A stretch of 64,000 nt of DNA from Calycina herbarum (GCA_001414485.1 LLEY01000077.1:62001-126000), one strand, 5' to 3'; positions 10,719 to 22,733 are shown, numbered from the stretch's first letter. Numbers and translations are program-made. Notes: generated by a model from the sequence alone, not told the origin.

Positions 10719-11339
10719 GTGAACCTTTTTCGGGGTGTTGCGAGAATGGTTTAGAATTGGCTAAGTTTTCCTATCAGAGTTGTCTTCCCGGAAGCGATGT
10801 CGGAAATTCAAGGCTGGGGAAAATTTGAAGGCTGTTCTTGTTTTGGTTTTGGCTGGCGGTGGATTGAAAAGCAGTTTTTTCGAAAGTTCTAGGACAGTTG
10901 TTACTAGAACAACGAGAGTTTATTATCTATCGCGGCGTTGATCAGCTTGCAGATTCTCCTCGCTCGAGGTACCCTTGTGATTCTTTGAGCGCCTGTTATT
11001 CAAGTACCTACCATCTATCATCGACAGACCAAACTCAAAGATGGGTATTTTTCTGAGCCTCTGTATAAAGTTATTGTAAACCAAGTCCTTAAATAACAAA
11101 GCAACAGGGGTGGAGCCTGTTTCCTTGTGAATACTTGTACCCCAGAAAAAACAAGCGAACCAGCAGCGCCGATGACGTTGGTCTCTCCACAGTTCATCTG
11201 ATCCAGCCCTGGGCCAAGAAAACCTTCAACCACGAACAAGCAGCGACCATTTGTTCTTTGATTCAGAAATACCCTCTTCTTGAACCCCCTTCTTATTTTA
11301 ATACCGAATTACAAGGTGCAGAGAGGAAAGAAAAAGAAT
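10719..11339. other. Intergenic region upstream of the PTEN-like gene
   Basis: Divergent promoter space between the orphan gene and the PTEN-like gene. A short MITE remnant lies at 10862-10937; the rest shows a CT-rich leader before the ATG at 11340. Confidence 0.5.
10862..10937. mobile_element. Short MITE remnant (family A)
   Basis: Only about 75 bp: GAAAAGCAGTTTTTTCG at the left, then AAAGTTCTAGGACAG and AGAACAACGAGAG, ending near TATCTATCGCGGCG. It looks like an internally deleted copy in the promoter area of the PTEN-like gene. Confidence 0.5.
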
Positions 11340-13362
11340 ATGGCTTCTATTTTGCGACAGATTGTTGCGGGACCTAGGTCGAGACACCCTGAGGCTGGGC
11401 TGGATTTGTGTTACGGTACGTTGCTTTCCCTATGCTCTTGGAGCTTTTGCTGGCATACTGGCTCTCATGTGCTGGTATGGAGCTTCTGATATAAGCCTAG
11501 GGTTCTCATACTGATTCTTTGCCTACAGTGACGGACCAAATCATCGCAACTTCTGGTCCCTCAGGGACCTACCCTCAACGCGCATACCGAAACCCCCTCC
11601 ACCAACTCGTCAAATTCCTAGATTACAAACACGGAGAAGAATGGGCGATCTGGGAGTTCCGCGCAGAAGGGACAGGATATCCAGATAGTGAAGTCTACGG
11701 GAGGGTATGGCATTACCCATGGCCGGATCATCATCCTCCTCCTTTCAGACTGGTGCCGATGATTATGGGCGGTATGAGGAATTGGCTGAATGAAGAGGGC
11801 AAGGACGGGAAGAAGAGGGTTGTGGTTGTGCATTGTAAGGCGGGCAAGGGGAGGAGTGGGACGATGGCTTGTTCGTATTTGATTTCGGAGTGTGGTTGGG
11901 ATCCTGCTGAGGCTCTGGCGAGGTTTACGGAGCGGAGGATGAGGCCTGGTTTTGGACAGGGTGTTTCGATACCGAGTCAGTTGAGATGGGTGGGTTACGT
12001 GGAACGGTGGACGAAATCGAATAAGATATATGTCGAGAGGCAGATTGAGATTATGGAGGTTCATGTTTGGGGACTGAGGGATGGGGTGAAGGTTCAGGTG
12101 GAGGGTTATGTGGATGAGGGGAAGACGATAAAGCTTTTCCACGTTTTCACCAAGAAGGAGAGAGTTATTGTGGAGGGAAATGCTCCTGGAGGCGGAGGGG
12201 TTAAGGACATGATTTCTGATATGGCGGGCTTCCAGAACGAAGCCAAGATTGGAAAGTCGAAAACCAGTACTCAGATGGATCTCGATGATATCAAGAAGCC
12301 TACATCCACAAAAACCACACCACCTCAAGTCGATGGCTCAAGCACCAGCACCATGCCCACACCATGGAAAAGCAACGAGAAACTCAGTCCACCAGAAAAG
12401 AAAGAGAGCACCACATCTGTCGATTCCACAGGTTCTGAATCAGGCGGCAACGCAGTTATATTCAAACCGTCCACTCGTGTTATCTTACCTACCTCCGATA
12501 TTAACATCGATTTCGAGAGAAGAAATAAGGCATCTATGGGATGGACAATGGTTACTGCTGTAGCACACGTATGGTTCAACACATATTTCGAAGGCCGTGG
12601 TCCAGAACAAAACGGCAAGCCTGACGAAAATGGAGTTTTCGAAATCGAATGGGATAAAATGGATGGTATCAAGGGGAGCAGTAGAAAAGGAACACGGGCT
12701 TTCGATAAACTGGCCGTGGTTTGGAAAGTATACACTCCACCCGGACAAGAAGTCAAGGAAGAAGAGATTCACGAACCCGGTATCGATAGTCCGGTTCCCC
12801 AAATGGCTCCAGCGGATTGGAAGGGAGGGAATGAGACTTCCCCTGGACTTGGAAAAGATTTGGGATTGAGAACTGAGAGTCCTGCTAGTGCTGAAGTTAG
12901 CAAGGCAAGCAGCGAGAAAAGTAATGCCAACGGGGAAAGTGATTCGGAGGAAGGTGTCAAGGCATGTGGACCGAATGGAGAAGAGGTGGATGTGGAAGTT
13001 GATGAATTACCATCGATGAGGGATCTGGGTGAGAGCGCTTCAGATCCTACACTTCCAGCTGCGAACACCGGATTTGATACGGCTTCTTCGACTACTCCTC
13101 ACCGGGCGGCTACAACGAGCCAACAAGAGGGTGCGTGAGTTGCATGCCTTTTAATTTCTTTTCGAAATTGGAACTTAGCTAATTGGCATCTAGTCATAAC
13201 ACCACCAAATCTCCAACAGACCTCTCGGAACTCATAGGAGGGGTTTCCAAAATTTCTACCGGGGACCTTCCGGGTGGAGTCCCACAGGATGAGATGAAGA
13301 ATCCTCACGAACATGGACTTGGACATATACAGGCTGCGAAGAAGCTTGTGAATTCTTCGTAA
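11340..13362 (+). CDS. TEP1: PTEN-like phosphatidylinositol-3,4,5-trisphosphate 3-phosphatase (TEP1)
   Basis: Three exons (11340-11415, 11529-13134, 13194-13362) encode 616 residues. The N-terminus MASILRQIVAGPRSRH resembles the PTEN phosphoinositide-binding start. RAYRNPLHQLVKFLDYKHG and YPWPDHHPPPF match the PTEN catalytic domain, and the P-loop is HCKAGKGRSG with the nucleophile Cys at residue 128. A C2-like region follows (IEIMEVHVWGLRDGVKVQVEG..IKLFHVFTKKERVIVEG) and is split by a serine/threonine-rich insert (about 240-320) before VILPTSDINIDFERR. The acidic disordered tail is typical of fungal members. It should remove the 3-phosphate from phosphoinositides at membranes. The last splice uses GTGAGT and adds DLSELIGGVSK; the unspliced frame would stop at a TGA just inside that intron. 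Confidence 0.92.
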
Positions 13363-14721
13363 CCATGGTTTTATGTTGACCCCTTTCATTTTCATTTTCA
13401 TTTTGGTCGTTGAATCGAATTTTCTAGATTCTTGACGGGAAGATGGGCATTGTAGATGATATCAGCGTAGGCGTTGCTTTTTAGGAGACATGAGAACTGA
13501 ACTTTGTGGTTTTTGGGAGGGGGTTGTGGGATAGATTATTTGCTACGATGGAATGAAAACATGAGATATCTCTATTTTGGGTTTTTAAATATATGAAAGA
13601 CCTGGAGTTTTGTTCATTGCGCTAACCCTTTTTCTGATTACTTTCTATCACAGTGAGATAGTTAGCGAGCTGCTGGATTCGAGGGGTTTGGACGCTGCTT
13701 TCGGGGGTCAGCTAACCAACCTAAACTCCAGTCACCACACCCCCTAGCCTTCTGCAACCTCAGGCATTTAGTATGGCCTTCCACCTCCCCCCCCTTAAAT
13801 GTCGTCACAAATTTGCCGTATCCTTCGGGGCATTCTGGTTCACTGGTCTACAATACATCACTTTCCAAACTATATTTCTGGGACTTTACACAGCCTCCCC
13901 CAGATCTGCAAAATTGGGGATTACAGGGGTAGGAGCGCCAAACTACGCCCTACAAGGCTGAGTGCGGCTGAGAATGTGCGGGGCATCAGATCCGAACTAT
14001 TATTGGCCTGATTACCACTGTTCGGAACAGGTCGAATCCAATCAGTACTGTCTAGGCAACGATATTCATTGATAAAAAAGAAGCCTTCTATTCGGGGGAG
14101 AATAAATCAAGGGAACACAGGGAAAGGCACGGCAGGTATGAATAATTAGATACCGAGTGGAGCTTTCACAACAGATATATCTTGTCTTTCTCGCACGTAG
14201 TTGAGAGCTTCATCAAGGAAGAGCATGTCACTACGTTTATTTACAATTGACCAAGAAGCAGTGTTACTCAAACATGACCTAACATGTCTCGATTCTTCAG
14301 TAGGTTCATAGAAAGCTCAATGAGGAGGTTGGTTGCGGCCCGTTGTGTCAACAACCATTTTCTCGTAGAACGTATAAATCCACAAATGCTGCATATTAGC
14401 CCATTTCTTGACAATTCCGTTTTCCACTTGAGTATCGCCACGCTCAACGCAGGACTTAAGCAGAAGCTGCGACCACACCGCACACGAGAGGACGCCCGAC
14501 CTGTCTTTTACAAAGACGCGAGTATGATTCTATTCGTGTCTCTGTCCGCCGATCACCACAACCTCCTGTCTACGAATTTGACGAAGGTTTCGAAGACCTA
14601 GAAGGGAAGACTATGCCCAAGAGCTAGATAGTACGTAAAGGTGGGCGATTGAGATGCGAAGGGTGGTTGGGCCGCTTGCCCCGTCCGCCTCCACGTCCAA
14701 ACGGGCAGTAGGAAGTCTGGC
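13363..14721. other. Intergenic region 3' of the PTEN-like gene
   Basis: About 1.36 kb between convergent genes. A cytosine-rich patch lies near 13740-13800. Open frames at 14268-14601 on both strands overlap each other and match nothing I know. No gene is called. Confidence 0.5.
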
Positions 14722-15329
14722 TTATTTCACCCGTGCACGAAACTCTTTCAGTTGAATAGAGTAGGGCAAGTCGGCCCCTGTTCCAGTATATTAATTAGCA
14801 CAGATCCAAGGATGCTATGATTTAAAAGACTTGTTGACTTACATTTGATCTTCTTGCCGAGCTGTGTGTTTTTGGCTGTTTGGTCGGCCAGTGTCTTGTC
14901 TTCCTTATATTGCCTGTTGCCTATTTGTTGGGCTTCTTCCATACCAGGGAGAGAAGCCTGGCCGTAGTTAGCTGAGGCGCTGCTGGTAATATTCTTGTTG
15001 AACTCTGTGTTTTTGGCGGTTTCGTCAGCGAGTTCCTTATCCTTCCAATATTGCTTAATGTTCGCTTCTCGTTGTTCCCATGAAAATCCAGGAGGCTCCG
15101 GAACCGCGACGAATTTTCTTGGGGGATTAGAAGCCTGGCCATTGTTGGCTTTCTTATCGAACTCTATGTTTTCGGCTGTTGGGTCGGCGGGTTTCTTGTC
15201 CTCCCAATATTGCCCTATATCTTCTTGTTGGGCTGCTTCCGTCATACTGGGATGATGTGGAGGGGAGAATGGAATCGCCTTCCTGTTACTCGAGGGACGG
15301 GAAGCCTGACCGTTATTAGCTTGGTCAGT
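14722..15329 (-). CDS. Tandem-repeat protein, 5' end not found
   Basis: Two exons are supported: 14843-15329 (entered from a CATAG acceptor) and 14722-14777, joined across a GTAAGT..AACAG intron with a GCTAAT branch site; the junction gives KKIKWADLPYSIQLKEFRARVK and a TAA. The first exon carries three copies of a roughly 50-residue unit: IGQYWEDKKPADPTAENIEF, IKQYWKDKELADETAKNTEF and NRQYKEDKTLADQTAKNTQL, each followed by a spacer ending in NGQAS, YGQAS or the protein tail. A fourth NNGQAS remnant lies upstream of the first ATG (15245), so coding probably begins further 5'. The 5' part may have been lost at the neighbouring transposon. The protein is hydrophilic, has no signal peptide in view, and belongs to no family I know. 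Confidence 0.5.
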
Positions 15330-15565
15330 CTATGGCGAAAAGAAAAATGTTTCGTACTTATCAAGGGGTTCCAACAGCGTTCCAACAACCGGTAATTACA
15401 TGTGGCTTATGCGTACAAAACCCCTTTCTTCGCACGTAGAATAGACTTCCATCCTTAGTTAATTCTCTTTGTAATAATACCACCTTATCCATTGACCTCA
15501 TTACATTCGGCCCGTAACAGCTATTATACTTAGAAGTAGAGAGAATTAGATTAAGACTATATATA
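15330..15565. other. Junction between the repeat-protein gene and the pogo element
   Basis: A minus-strand open frame (15361-15603) includes ELTKDGSLFYVRRKGFCTHK but runs into the transposon terminal repeat and has no recognisable family. It may be the missing 5' exon of the repeat protein or another remnant. Confidence 0.35.
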
Positions 15566-16657
15566 ACGTGTTTCACAAGCGAGCTGGCCACTTTTCCGAA
15601 CAACTTATTTTTAAATACAAATTACTCAACACCAGAATAAGCTATTATATTATATAAGATACTATAAGATTATTCAGAGTCGTCACTATCTTTGGTATCT
15701 ACTATTTCTACTTGACAAGTACGAGAATTGTGTCCAATTTTGCTACAACGCCTATAGTGCCTCTCTGCCTGAACCTTCTTTTTTATCTCTCTGCTACCCT
15801 CCTGATCGCTATTTTCTGTGGGAGTAATTAAACTAATTACCTCCTCTACTGTTAATGTCTCTTGACTCTGAATATATTTCCTTTTACGACTCTTACGCTT
15901 AGTTACCTCGCGAAGATCTGTGATTTCTTTCCGTATTAACACTATTACCTAACCTGTCGTATTAACTCCTTGAATAACTATGACCTATTCGCGATTGCCT
16001 GGCTGAACTTTTTTACGTCTCCCGTGTATCTCTGAACTTGTAATAACAAGCTAAGATGATATAACACCTATTATAAAACCAGTTTCGTCGAAATTGTATA
16101 TATCCTCGTCTATAATACCATGTTTGTCCTTAAATGACTGTATAAGTGTAAACTATGGGCTAATGATCCGCGGATCTTTAGTCAAAGCTTGCTGATGATT
16201 ATAAGAACGACTCTATCGAGTTTTTAGCTTAGGTGTACGCCGAATAAAGTTGTCTGGTTAGTTCCTGCCTATAGGCTGCTTGTCGCGCTCCTTTAGTAAG
16301 TTGTTGGCTATATCTCGCACTATATCCTTTATAGGCGAAAACCCTCTCGAATCCTGCTTTAATATATGCCTAATTATCGCCTCCTCCTCTAGCTTCGTAA
16401 GTTTCTTCGAATTGGGCTCGCAATCGCGTCTTAGTTGGATTCTGGCGCGTCGGCTTGAAATAGTAGATCGAGGGGCATCATAGGCCTTCGCAGCGCTTCG
16501 TTGGGTAATTGACGCGTCGTTTTCGAGTGCTTAGATAGCTAAGTTGATCTTGTTTTCGTTGGAAGACATTTAGGCGTTGTTTAGTAGAGATAATATAACT
16601 AGAAGTTGATGATTGTTATAAAGTTTGAAAAGTGGCCAGCTCGCTTGTGAAACACGT
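15566..16657 (-). mobile_element. RIP-damaged, internally deleted Fot1/pogo transposon
   Basis: A 1,092-bp element with perfect 31-bp terminal inverted repeats (ACGTGTTTCACAAGCG.. at the left, its complement at the right) and TA target duplications at 15564 and 16658, the Tc1/mariner hallmark. On the minus strand, broken coding sequence can be followed: MSSNENKINLAI, a TAA, then ALENDASITQRSAAKAYDAP (the N-terminal HTH), KLTKLEEEAIIRHIL (CENP-B-type HTH), and YNFDETGF with the first catalytic Asp. It then jumps to the C-terminal basic tail and a zinc-knuckle remnant (YRRCSKIGHNSRTC). The segment with the other two catalytic acids is missing. Stops occur at CAA-to-TAA and TGG-to-TAG positions and the zinc-knuckle Cys is Tyr, all as RIP would make. 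Non-autonomous. Confidence 0.9.
15670..15942 (-). pseudogene. Transposase C-terminal remnant
   Basis: This is the longest surviving open stretch (about 90 residues) of the pogo transposase: a basic block (KRKSRKRKYIQ), an acidic linker and a zinc-knuckle remnant with GHNSRTC. It has no start codon context of its own and is part of the deleted element. Confidence 0.75.
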
Positions 16658-17062
16658 TAAGCTATAGATAATTAAGAAGAAGTATAAGAGAGATATACGA
16701 AGAGAGAATATATAAGAAGAGAATCTTATAAGTAAGATAGAGAAGAATAAGAATAAGGCTTAAGATAGAGCTAATTCTAGTAGTAGAGATAGAGTAGAGA
16801 TACTTGAAGAGATATAAATAGCTTTAATTTTTTAATAGAAATCATTATTCATTCACTCTTTGGTATAATCTAGTAAGGAAATCGATAAAAGTTTATAATT
16901 AAAAGTTTATGATTAAAAATTTATAAGTAGTAGCTCTATCTGCTCGTGTCCGTTCCGTAGTTGGTGGATCCGACGATTACTCCCTCTGACTAAGGATCCA
17001 CGAGATGATTGCAAAGGGAAGTACATTTACCAGTACAGCCACTACAAGAGATATAAGGGTAA
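16658..17062. other. Purine-rich, AT-rich spacer
   Basis: From 16670 to 16850 it is built of AGATAGAG/AAGAAGA-type low-complexity units, possibly mutated repeat DNA beside the pogo element. No gene. Confidence 0.5.
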
Positions 17063-18094
17063 TCATCGAAAATTACGTTCCCTGATTGGTCGTAGAAAAG
17101 GAACATCTTGATGATCCGTGTAATTGGTTGTTCCGCACCAGTTGTACACCCACCCGACTGTTGCAGGGGTGTTGCTGCTCTGGCCGCTGTCTGAGGCCTT
17201 CGAATGCTTCGAGCCCTTGGAGGAATAGGAGTGCTTAGAACTCTTCGAGTCCTTAGAGGAGGTGGAATGTTTGGAGTCTGACTTCCAATCATCACACGAC
17301 CCAACATCCGGAGAAACCTGTCCCCCAGCCCTCTTCATATCCCCCAAAGCCTCCAAAATAATCCTCTCCTCCCACAACGGCAGAAGTCGATATCCCAAAT
17401 TCTCAAGAATAACCCGTTGCGTAAAATTAACCTGATCCCACGTCCAGAGATCCTTCCCCCAGATACTAGCATACATCCTCGTAGTCTGTTGTTTATCATC
17501 CAGGAATTTAACAGCGAGAGCCAGAGCAGCGAGGACGATTAATTCCGGATGCACAGAGTCAATATGTTGTTTCTCCTCCCTCTCCTCATCAAACTGTCCA
17601 AATGGCAGCGGCGGATACGGCGCCGCAAGAGGAAGACCCTGCCGCCATGCCAGCGCGAAACGGGAATTCAGGGAATCGAGTATACACACAGCCAAAGCTA
17701 TAGTTTCCAGTGGGAGCTCCGCACGCGTGAGGATGGAATGGACGAGCGGAACACAGGATGCGGTCAGCGAGGTGGAGGAGGGTATGAGATTCGTGAGATG
17801 GGTTGCGGGACCTGGATTGGTGCAATATCATACAATTAGCCTATGCTTCTTCTCTTTATCCGCAGATTAAGAATCTGGGGAAATGTACATACCCAAGAGA
17901 TCCGGGTCCAGATTTTCTCCCAATGCAAGCCGTGCTTCTGCAGATTCGGCTTGGGAGGTGGAGTGGGAAGACAGTGGCGGGGTCGGGAGATTGGAGAGGG
18001 GGACGTAGGTTTTGAAGAAGTAGGCCTCGTCGAACTCGGAGTCCAGCGAAGAACTCCTCGATCGTGAAGCTTGGGGTGGTGTCATTGAATCCAT
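17063..18094 (-). CDS. Cyclin, Pho85 (PCL)/Mug80-like
   Basis: Two exons (17893-18094, 17063-17811) encode 316 residues. The central region (about 70-230) is a cyclin box: LTASCVPLVHSILTRAELP, ALAVCILDSLNSRFALAWRQ, HPELIVLAALALAVKFLDDK and WTWDQVNFTQRVILENLGYRLLP. Pho85-type cyclins activate a CDK that regulates phosphate response, polarity and the cell cycle. The N-terminus is serine-rich and the region after the box is a KHS/SKGSKHSK low-complexity tract, likely disordered and phosphorylated. The junction LG-PATHLTNLIP uses a GTATGT donor. Cyclin fold is confident; the PCL/Mug80 subgroup is an inference. Confidence 0.82.
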
Positions 18095-19989
18095 GGTGAT
18101 TCGTGTGTGGATATTTCTTAATTTTGCAAAATCAAAGAGCGAAAGTCAAAGGACCTTTATAGAGAGGACCAGGCTTGAATCGTATTGTTGTGAATGGGAC
18201 ACTCCTTTGTTGTGACTAGTTGAAAATGGCAAACAACTCCGAAAATGGCGATGATGAACGAGGGTTCCAGCTCATTTTTATTAAATCGTCCCCAGCATTC
18301 CCAGGTACTCCATTAACATGCAAAGCAAAAAAAAAACAACAATATGGGCGGCTGATCGTTCGATTTCGTCGGGGAGGGAATGGGTGGTGAGGGGGCAGTT
18401 CCGGTTCGAAGGTTCTGGGTATTGAATGATTATAGATTAAGGAACGATTGTGATGCTTGCTTGCACAGCCTTTTCTCCAACACGAGTGCAAATAGGGAGG
18501 AATGAATCTCACGCAACCGGCAGCAACTCCATTGTCCAGCCCTTTGGGGGGGAATGGCCAGGCTATATACTGGTGAAGGCGCAAGGTCCGAGGCGTGGTG
18601 GAGTAGCTAGAGCTGCTGCATGGGTGGTCTGCGGAAAAAGAGCGAAGCAGGAAAGACAGACAAGGGAAGCTGGTGGAGCTGTGGAGAAGGCGGTGGCTTG
18701 GCCACAGGTCCAAGTTCTACTTGAAAGAATTGAGACAAACAACAGAACGCGTAGAACGCAGCTAGAAGCGGCTAACGAGGCTTGTACAGCATCTGTCGAA
18801 GAGGTCCAAGAGCACATTCAATTAACTCTTATTTTCTACCCTACGCCAGACATGATACCGTACTCGCAAAAAAGCAGTCTGCAAAGCTGTACAAACCACC
18901 TCATTGTTCATGCATCACCTAGAACCATCTTTCACACCGCGGCCGACAACACTCACCAATACGACTTCACTCATGCAAACATCCACAAATTCTGCTCCAT
19001 CCTCATCCAAGAATACACGAGGACCGAGCGTGAAAGATATGGAATCATGGCATGGCAATATTCGCTAGCCTAGCACCGCAAAGCACAGATTTTTCCAATT
19101 CTCTTCGTCAATTTATTGCTTTTTGCCATGCTGCGAGGCAAGGCGCGGGAGAGTGAAGTGAGGCGATGATGCACAAGAGGGGCGTATTAGCTCATCTTTG
19201 TGCCATTCACCCAGGCCATCCATTATTTTAGTCAGGTACACTTGTCGTATCGAGTGGGGAACCTTGCTTGGGATCTCGGCCGGGCCTTGTAAATCACCTC
19301 GTACTTTCTCTCCTCACTCCCCAAACTTCTCACAGAAACAATAAACTACAATGTCAAAATTAAAGGAGCCAAATTATTCCTCACCACTCATTGCAAGTAG
19401 GATCCCTCGTACGAAAAGCTTAGCTAACAAAATGCGAATTCGGAACAAGCGGGCTGTTCGTTGCATGAACCCCCTTTTTCGGGTCGGGTTTGCCTTTGCT
19501 TTCCAAGATCCGCCCGATCCAAAGATCGCCCGTATCCCGTGTGGGGAGGCAGAACTTGGCCTTGCTCCACGAAAAGATGTGCAGCGCAGCCTTGAAATAG
19601 ATGCTCATCATTGCTAATTTAAAACTTCTTGTTGGAATAAGCAATGATTTGCATGGAAGTATATCCCCGCATCTTGGGCCTGGGTGACGATTGAGAAACG
19701 AGAAAATGACCATGCTTTTTAGATACTCGTAGCTGTGCTGGATTTAACGTCACCATCTCCATTATTTTTCTTCTAAAATTTCGAGACACGAAATGGTGAC
19801 GGCAAGCCGTCTTCAGTAGCGTCGGAATTCTGGCACCTCTGGGTCGCCCCGCAAGTCTTACTAGAAAACTCGTCTAGTCGCATTCGTTAGTCGTCTGATA
19901 GTCTGCTGCCAGAGGCGTGGTCGGCACGTTTAGTACCTGCATTCCGCCACGCTGGTTCTGTTAGAAATTTCGGATGGCAAAGTTTGGTT
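18095..19989. other. Intergenic region between cyclin and phospholipase genes
   Basis: About 1.9 kb. The left end is the cyclin promoter. A 207-codon plus-strand frame at 18450-19073 has no domain, no codon bias and no splice support, and I reject it. No repeats of the families described here are seen. Confidence 0.5.
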
Positions 19990-22733
19990 TCAAGTCAAGT
20001 GGAAATGATCCCCCTCCCCCTTCCTTCCCACGATACCCAGTCTAACCTTCCTTCGCCATCTAGCTTCCCTCTCCGCACTCTCATGCTCCTGTCTCCTCTT
20101 CTTCTTCCGCTCATAGACAGCTCTGACACAACGTCTCGTCTGTTCTTCTCCCTCCTCAAAGTTGGCTCTTGCAAGCGCCACAACCTTATCTATATCCTCT
20201 GCCGTATATACAAAATTCCAAGTACTCATGTACTCGCTGGTTACAGGATCAACACCTTCTACCTTCGGGTTACTCATGAATGGAAAATAGACGACGGCGA
20301 TACCGGCGTCTGGCTGCATCAACTCCCAGTCCTCTTGGACAGCTTTTGATGGGATATCTTCAGTGGATGATGTTCGTTCTTGAGTTGTTCCTACCCATAC
20401 TGTTTTACGAAAGTCGGGATTAGTATTCTGTGAAAGAGATTACAAGAACCAAGAAAAGAGGGTTGCAGGAATTCATCCCAAGGCACTTGCCCTTTTACGA
20501 TTGCCCAAACTCTTCTAGAAGAATGAAAGTAACATAAACCTGATTATTCAACTCTTTTAGGATAATCGAATTGATTTTCCGACTCTTATTCGAATGATTG
20601 AGGGAGCGGAGATGAAGCTGACTTACCTGTACAATAACCAAGGTCACTGATCTCTTCCTTGCTGGGTTTAGGGCCTTCCACAGATTGCGCGGCGTCTATA
20701 ATTTGTTCTTGCTTTGCTTCATTCAATTTTGAATTCGCTTCGGCTGCCGTGCTTGACTCTGCTTCATCCAGTTCCTTGGCGGCTTTTTCTAGTGAAGTTG
20801 ATGGTTTGGGCCAACCAACGCCCAGTGGCCAACCTTTAATTCCTCGTTGCTTTGCATAACCATCGGCTACCGATAGCCAATTTTGAGTTTTGATATCTGC
20901 AGAAGCATCAAAGGCAATTAAAATATCTACATCTCGTCCAGGACGAAGTAGAGGGTAGATTGGTAGGTTATTTGACATCCCAGCATCCATCAGTTGTAGA
21001 TGTTTGTCCTTGTACATGTTGTCTGGCGTTGTTTCTGGCAATTGACCTTCCATGCCATAAATAAAATTTGGAATCGATGCGGGCTCAATAGGATGGACTT
21101 TGCTCAGGTCATCGTTCCTGACTTCAATCATCTCATCCAGGCTTCCAAACCCAGTTAAACCTTTTACCAAAGGCTTGACTTCTTGGTAGTAGTGAGATAA
21201 TGTTGCGCAAAAAGCAGAGCCAAAAATACCGAGCATCAAGGGAATCCGGAGCTCAGGCAGATAAGTCGTCCCAGTATCATCTGAAGGTATGTCCCTGCCG
21301 CCTTTGAACTTTCTGCCAATTGACCATGTTGGTATACCTGCGTTGAACTCCTCGCAAAAGAATTCATACGGTGTAATCTCCATCCACTGAAAATAAGCCT
21401 CGCGCTTGGCCCTTTCCTTGGTTTCTTCTGAAGGCTTGCCCGTCTCAATTTCAAGAGCTGTTGATTCCTCTTCTATGGGGATCTCGTGGCGAACAGCCGT
21501 ATAAATTGGTAATGGATTTTGTCCGTCGTTGATGAACTCACGCTGGTTAGAGAGTTTCAAGTCCTTATCTTCAACACCAACTTCACCTTTTGGAACAAGT
21601 AATCGTGCGGCCAAGAGAAGCCCGTATACATCCACAAGTCCAAATTCGGCATCCGGGTCTCCTTTCAACTTTTCGACGAAGCCAGTCAACAGGTATTTAT
21701 TTGTCGGAGCTTGATTGAGCGAGGCAAGTGCTGCTGGTGGGTAGGCAATATGGAGCCCTATACGAGCCTTCAAATGATCAACCAATTTTTCAAATCGCTG
21801 GGCACCTAAGGAAGAATGGTATAGTGCTTGTAGCCAACAACTACCTGATACCCCAGCGGTATAAGTAACGCAATCGAACAACCCAGCTTTATCAGCAGCC
21901 AGCATTGACCCTGTACCTGCAACTAGAGCCCGCAATCCTCCGCCGGAGCCAACGAGGGCAATGGTAGGAACATCATCGGGATGAATTTCTGCTTCTGGTA
22001 TATCCAAGTACTTTGCAAGCGCAGCTGTAGTAACCTTCTTACGCTTTTGCAAGAATTCCTTTTCCTGGTCGCATAATTCCGAAGATACCCTGACATTTGC
22101 CGAAAAGTCGATTTCAGGGTTGAGGTATGGATCGTGGGCATCGTGCCATATCTCGTCTGCTAAGCTACCCGGCGCCATTGATAACTCTCTCTGGAGCTTA
22201 CTGATATGTTCTGGGAGCAGCTTTGCCCATTCCGGCATGACAAAATCGACAATCGCGCTGCTCACGACGCTCCATTGTTCCGTTACGGAAGAGAACGAGG
22301 CAAAGTTGGTAGTAAAGGTCCCCCACGCGGTATCTTCTGCCGAACTGATTGAAGGCTCCGGATCCTTTCGAAATGGGAGTTCTGAGAGCTCCTTTGCATT
22401 GTCTTCCCTCTGCGCTTCCTTCCTTTGCCGCTGCGCCCTTATCTCGCTGCGCAATCGCGTTGGTGGGAGGGGTTGGACATAATCGTTGGTATATAGAATA
22501 TAGAATAATCCTCCAGTTAGGACGACGGATGTTATTCCAATTAACGTAGAATTCGTGGGTGCCATTTTCGATTGGGGTTTGGCTTGGGTTTTTGTGAAGA
22601 GTAGGCGCACTCGTGGCAGATTCGTTGATTGATTACGGGGACATGGACATGGCGCTCGAAGGAGTGAAGGTTGAAGCTTGGTCGCAAGAGCTTGCTTCAA
22701 TGTGTTGGGCGAGGCATTGAGATTGCGGAACAT
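19990..22733 (-). CDS. Cytosolic phospholipase A2-like lipase, mitochondrial type (PlaA-like)
   Basis: Two exons (20627-22733, 19990-20399) encode 838 residues. I start at the ATG at 22733 because what follows is an arginine-rich presequence (LKQALATKLQPSLLRAP, NQSTNLPRVRLLFTKTQ), then one membrane segment (LIGITSVVLTGGLFYILY). This is consistent with the Aspergillus nidulans cPLA2-like PlaA, which is reported to be mitochondrial. The catalytic domain shows the glycine-rich oxyanion loop GSGGGLRALVAG, the nucleophile in AGVSGSCW (Ser296) and the second dyad residue in MDAGMSNNLP (Asp583). It should release fatty acids from phospholipids. The tail (RKKKRRQEHESAEREARWRRK) is basic coiled coil. 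The intron is unusually long (227 bp) and contains MITE-related sequence. Confidence 0.88.
20490..20600. mobile_element. MITE-related segment inside the phospholipase intron
   Basis: The stretch CCCAAACTCTTCTAGAAGAA .. ATTATTCAACTCTTTTAGGA .. TTTTCCGACTCTTATTCG aligns block by block with 50575-50690. It consists of the same kind of TTC(C)AACT..T(T)TAGGATAAT units as the family A interior. The terminal GCGG/GCCGC repeats are not present, so it is an interior relic or a sister family. Confidence 0.5.

Noticed and set aside
11618..12328. 236-codon minus-strand frame
   Set aside because: Antisense shadow of the PTEN-like exon, with histidine- and proline-rich composition that mirrors the sense codons.
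18450..19073. 207-codon plus-strand open frame
   Set aside because: No domain, no splice partners, random-looking composition; overlaps other frames of similar length.
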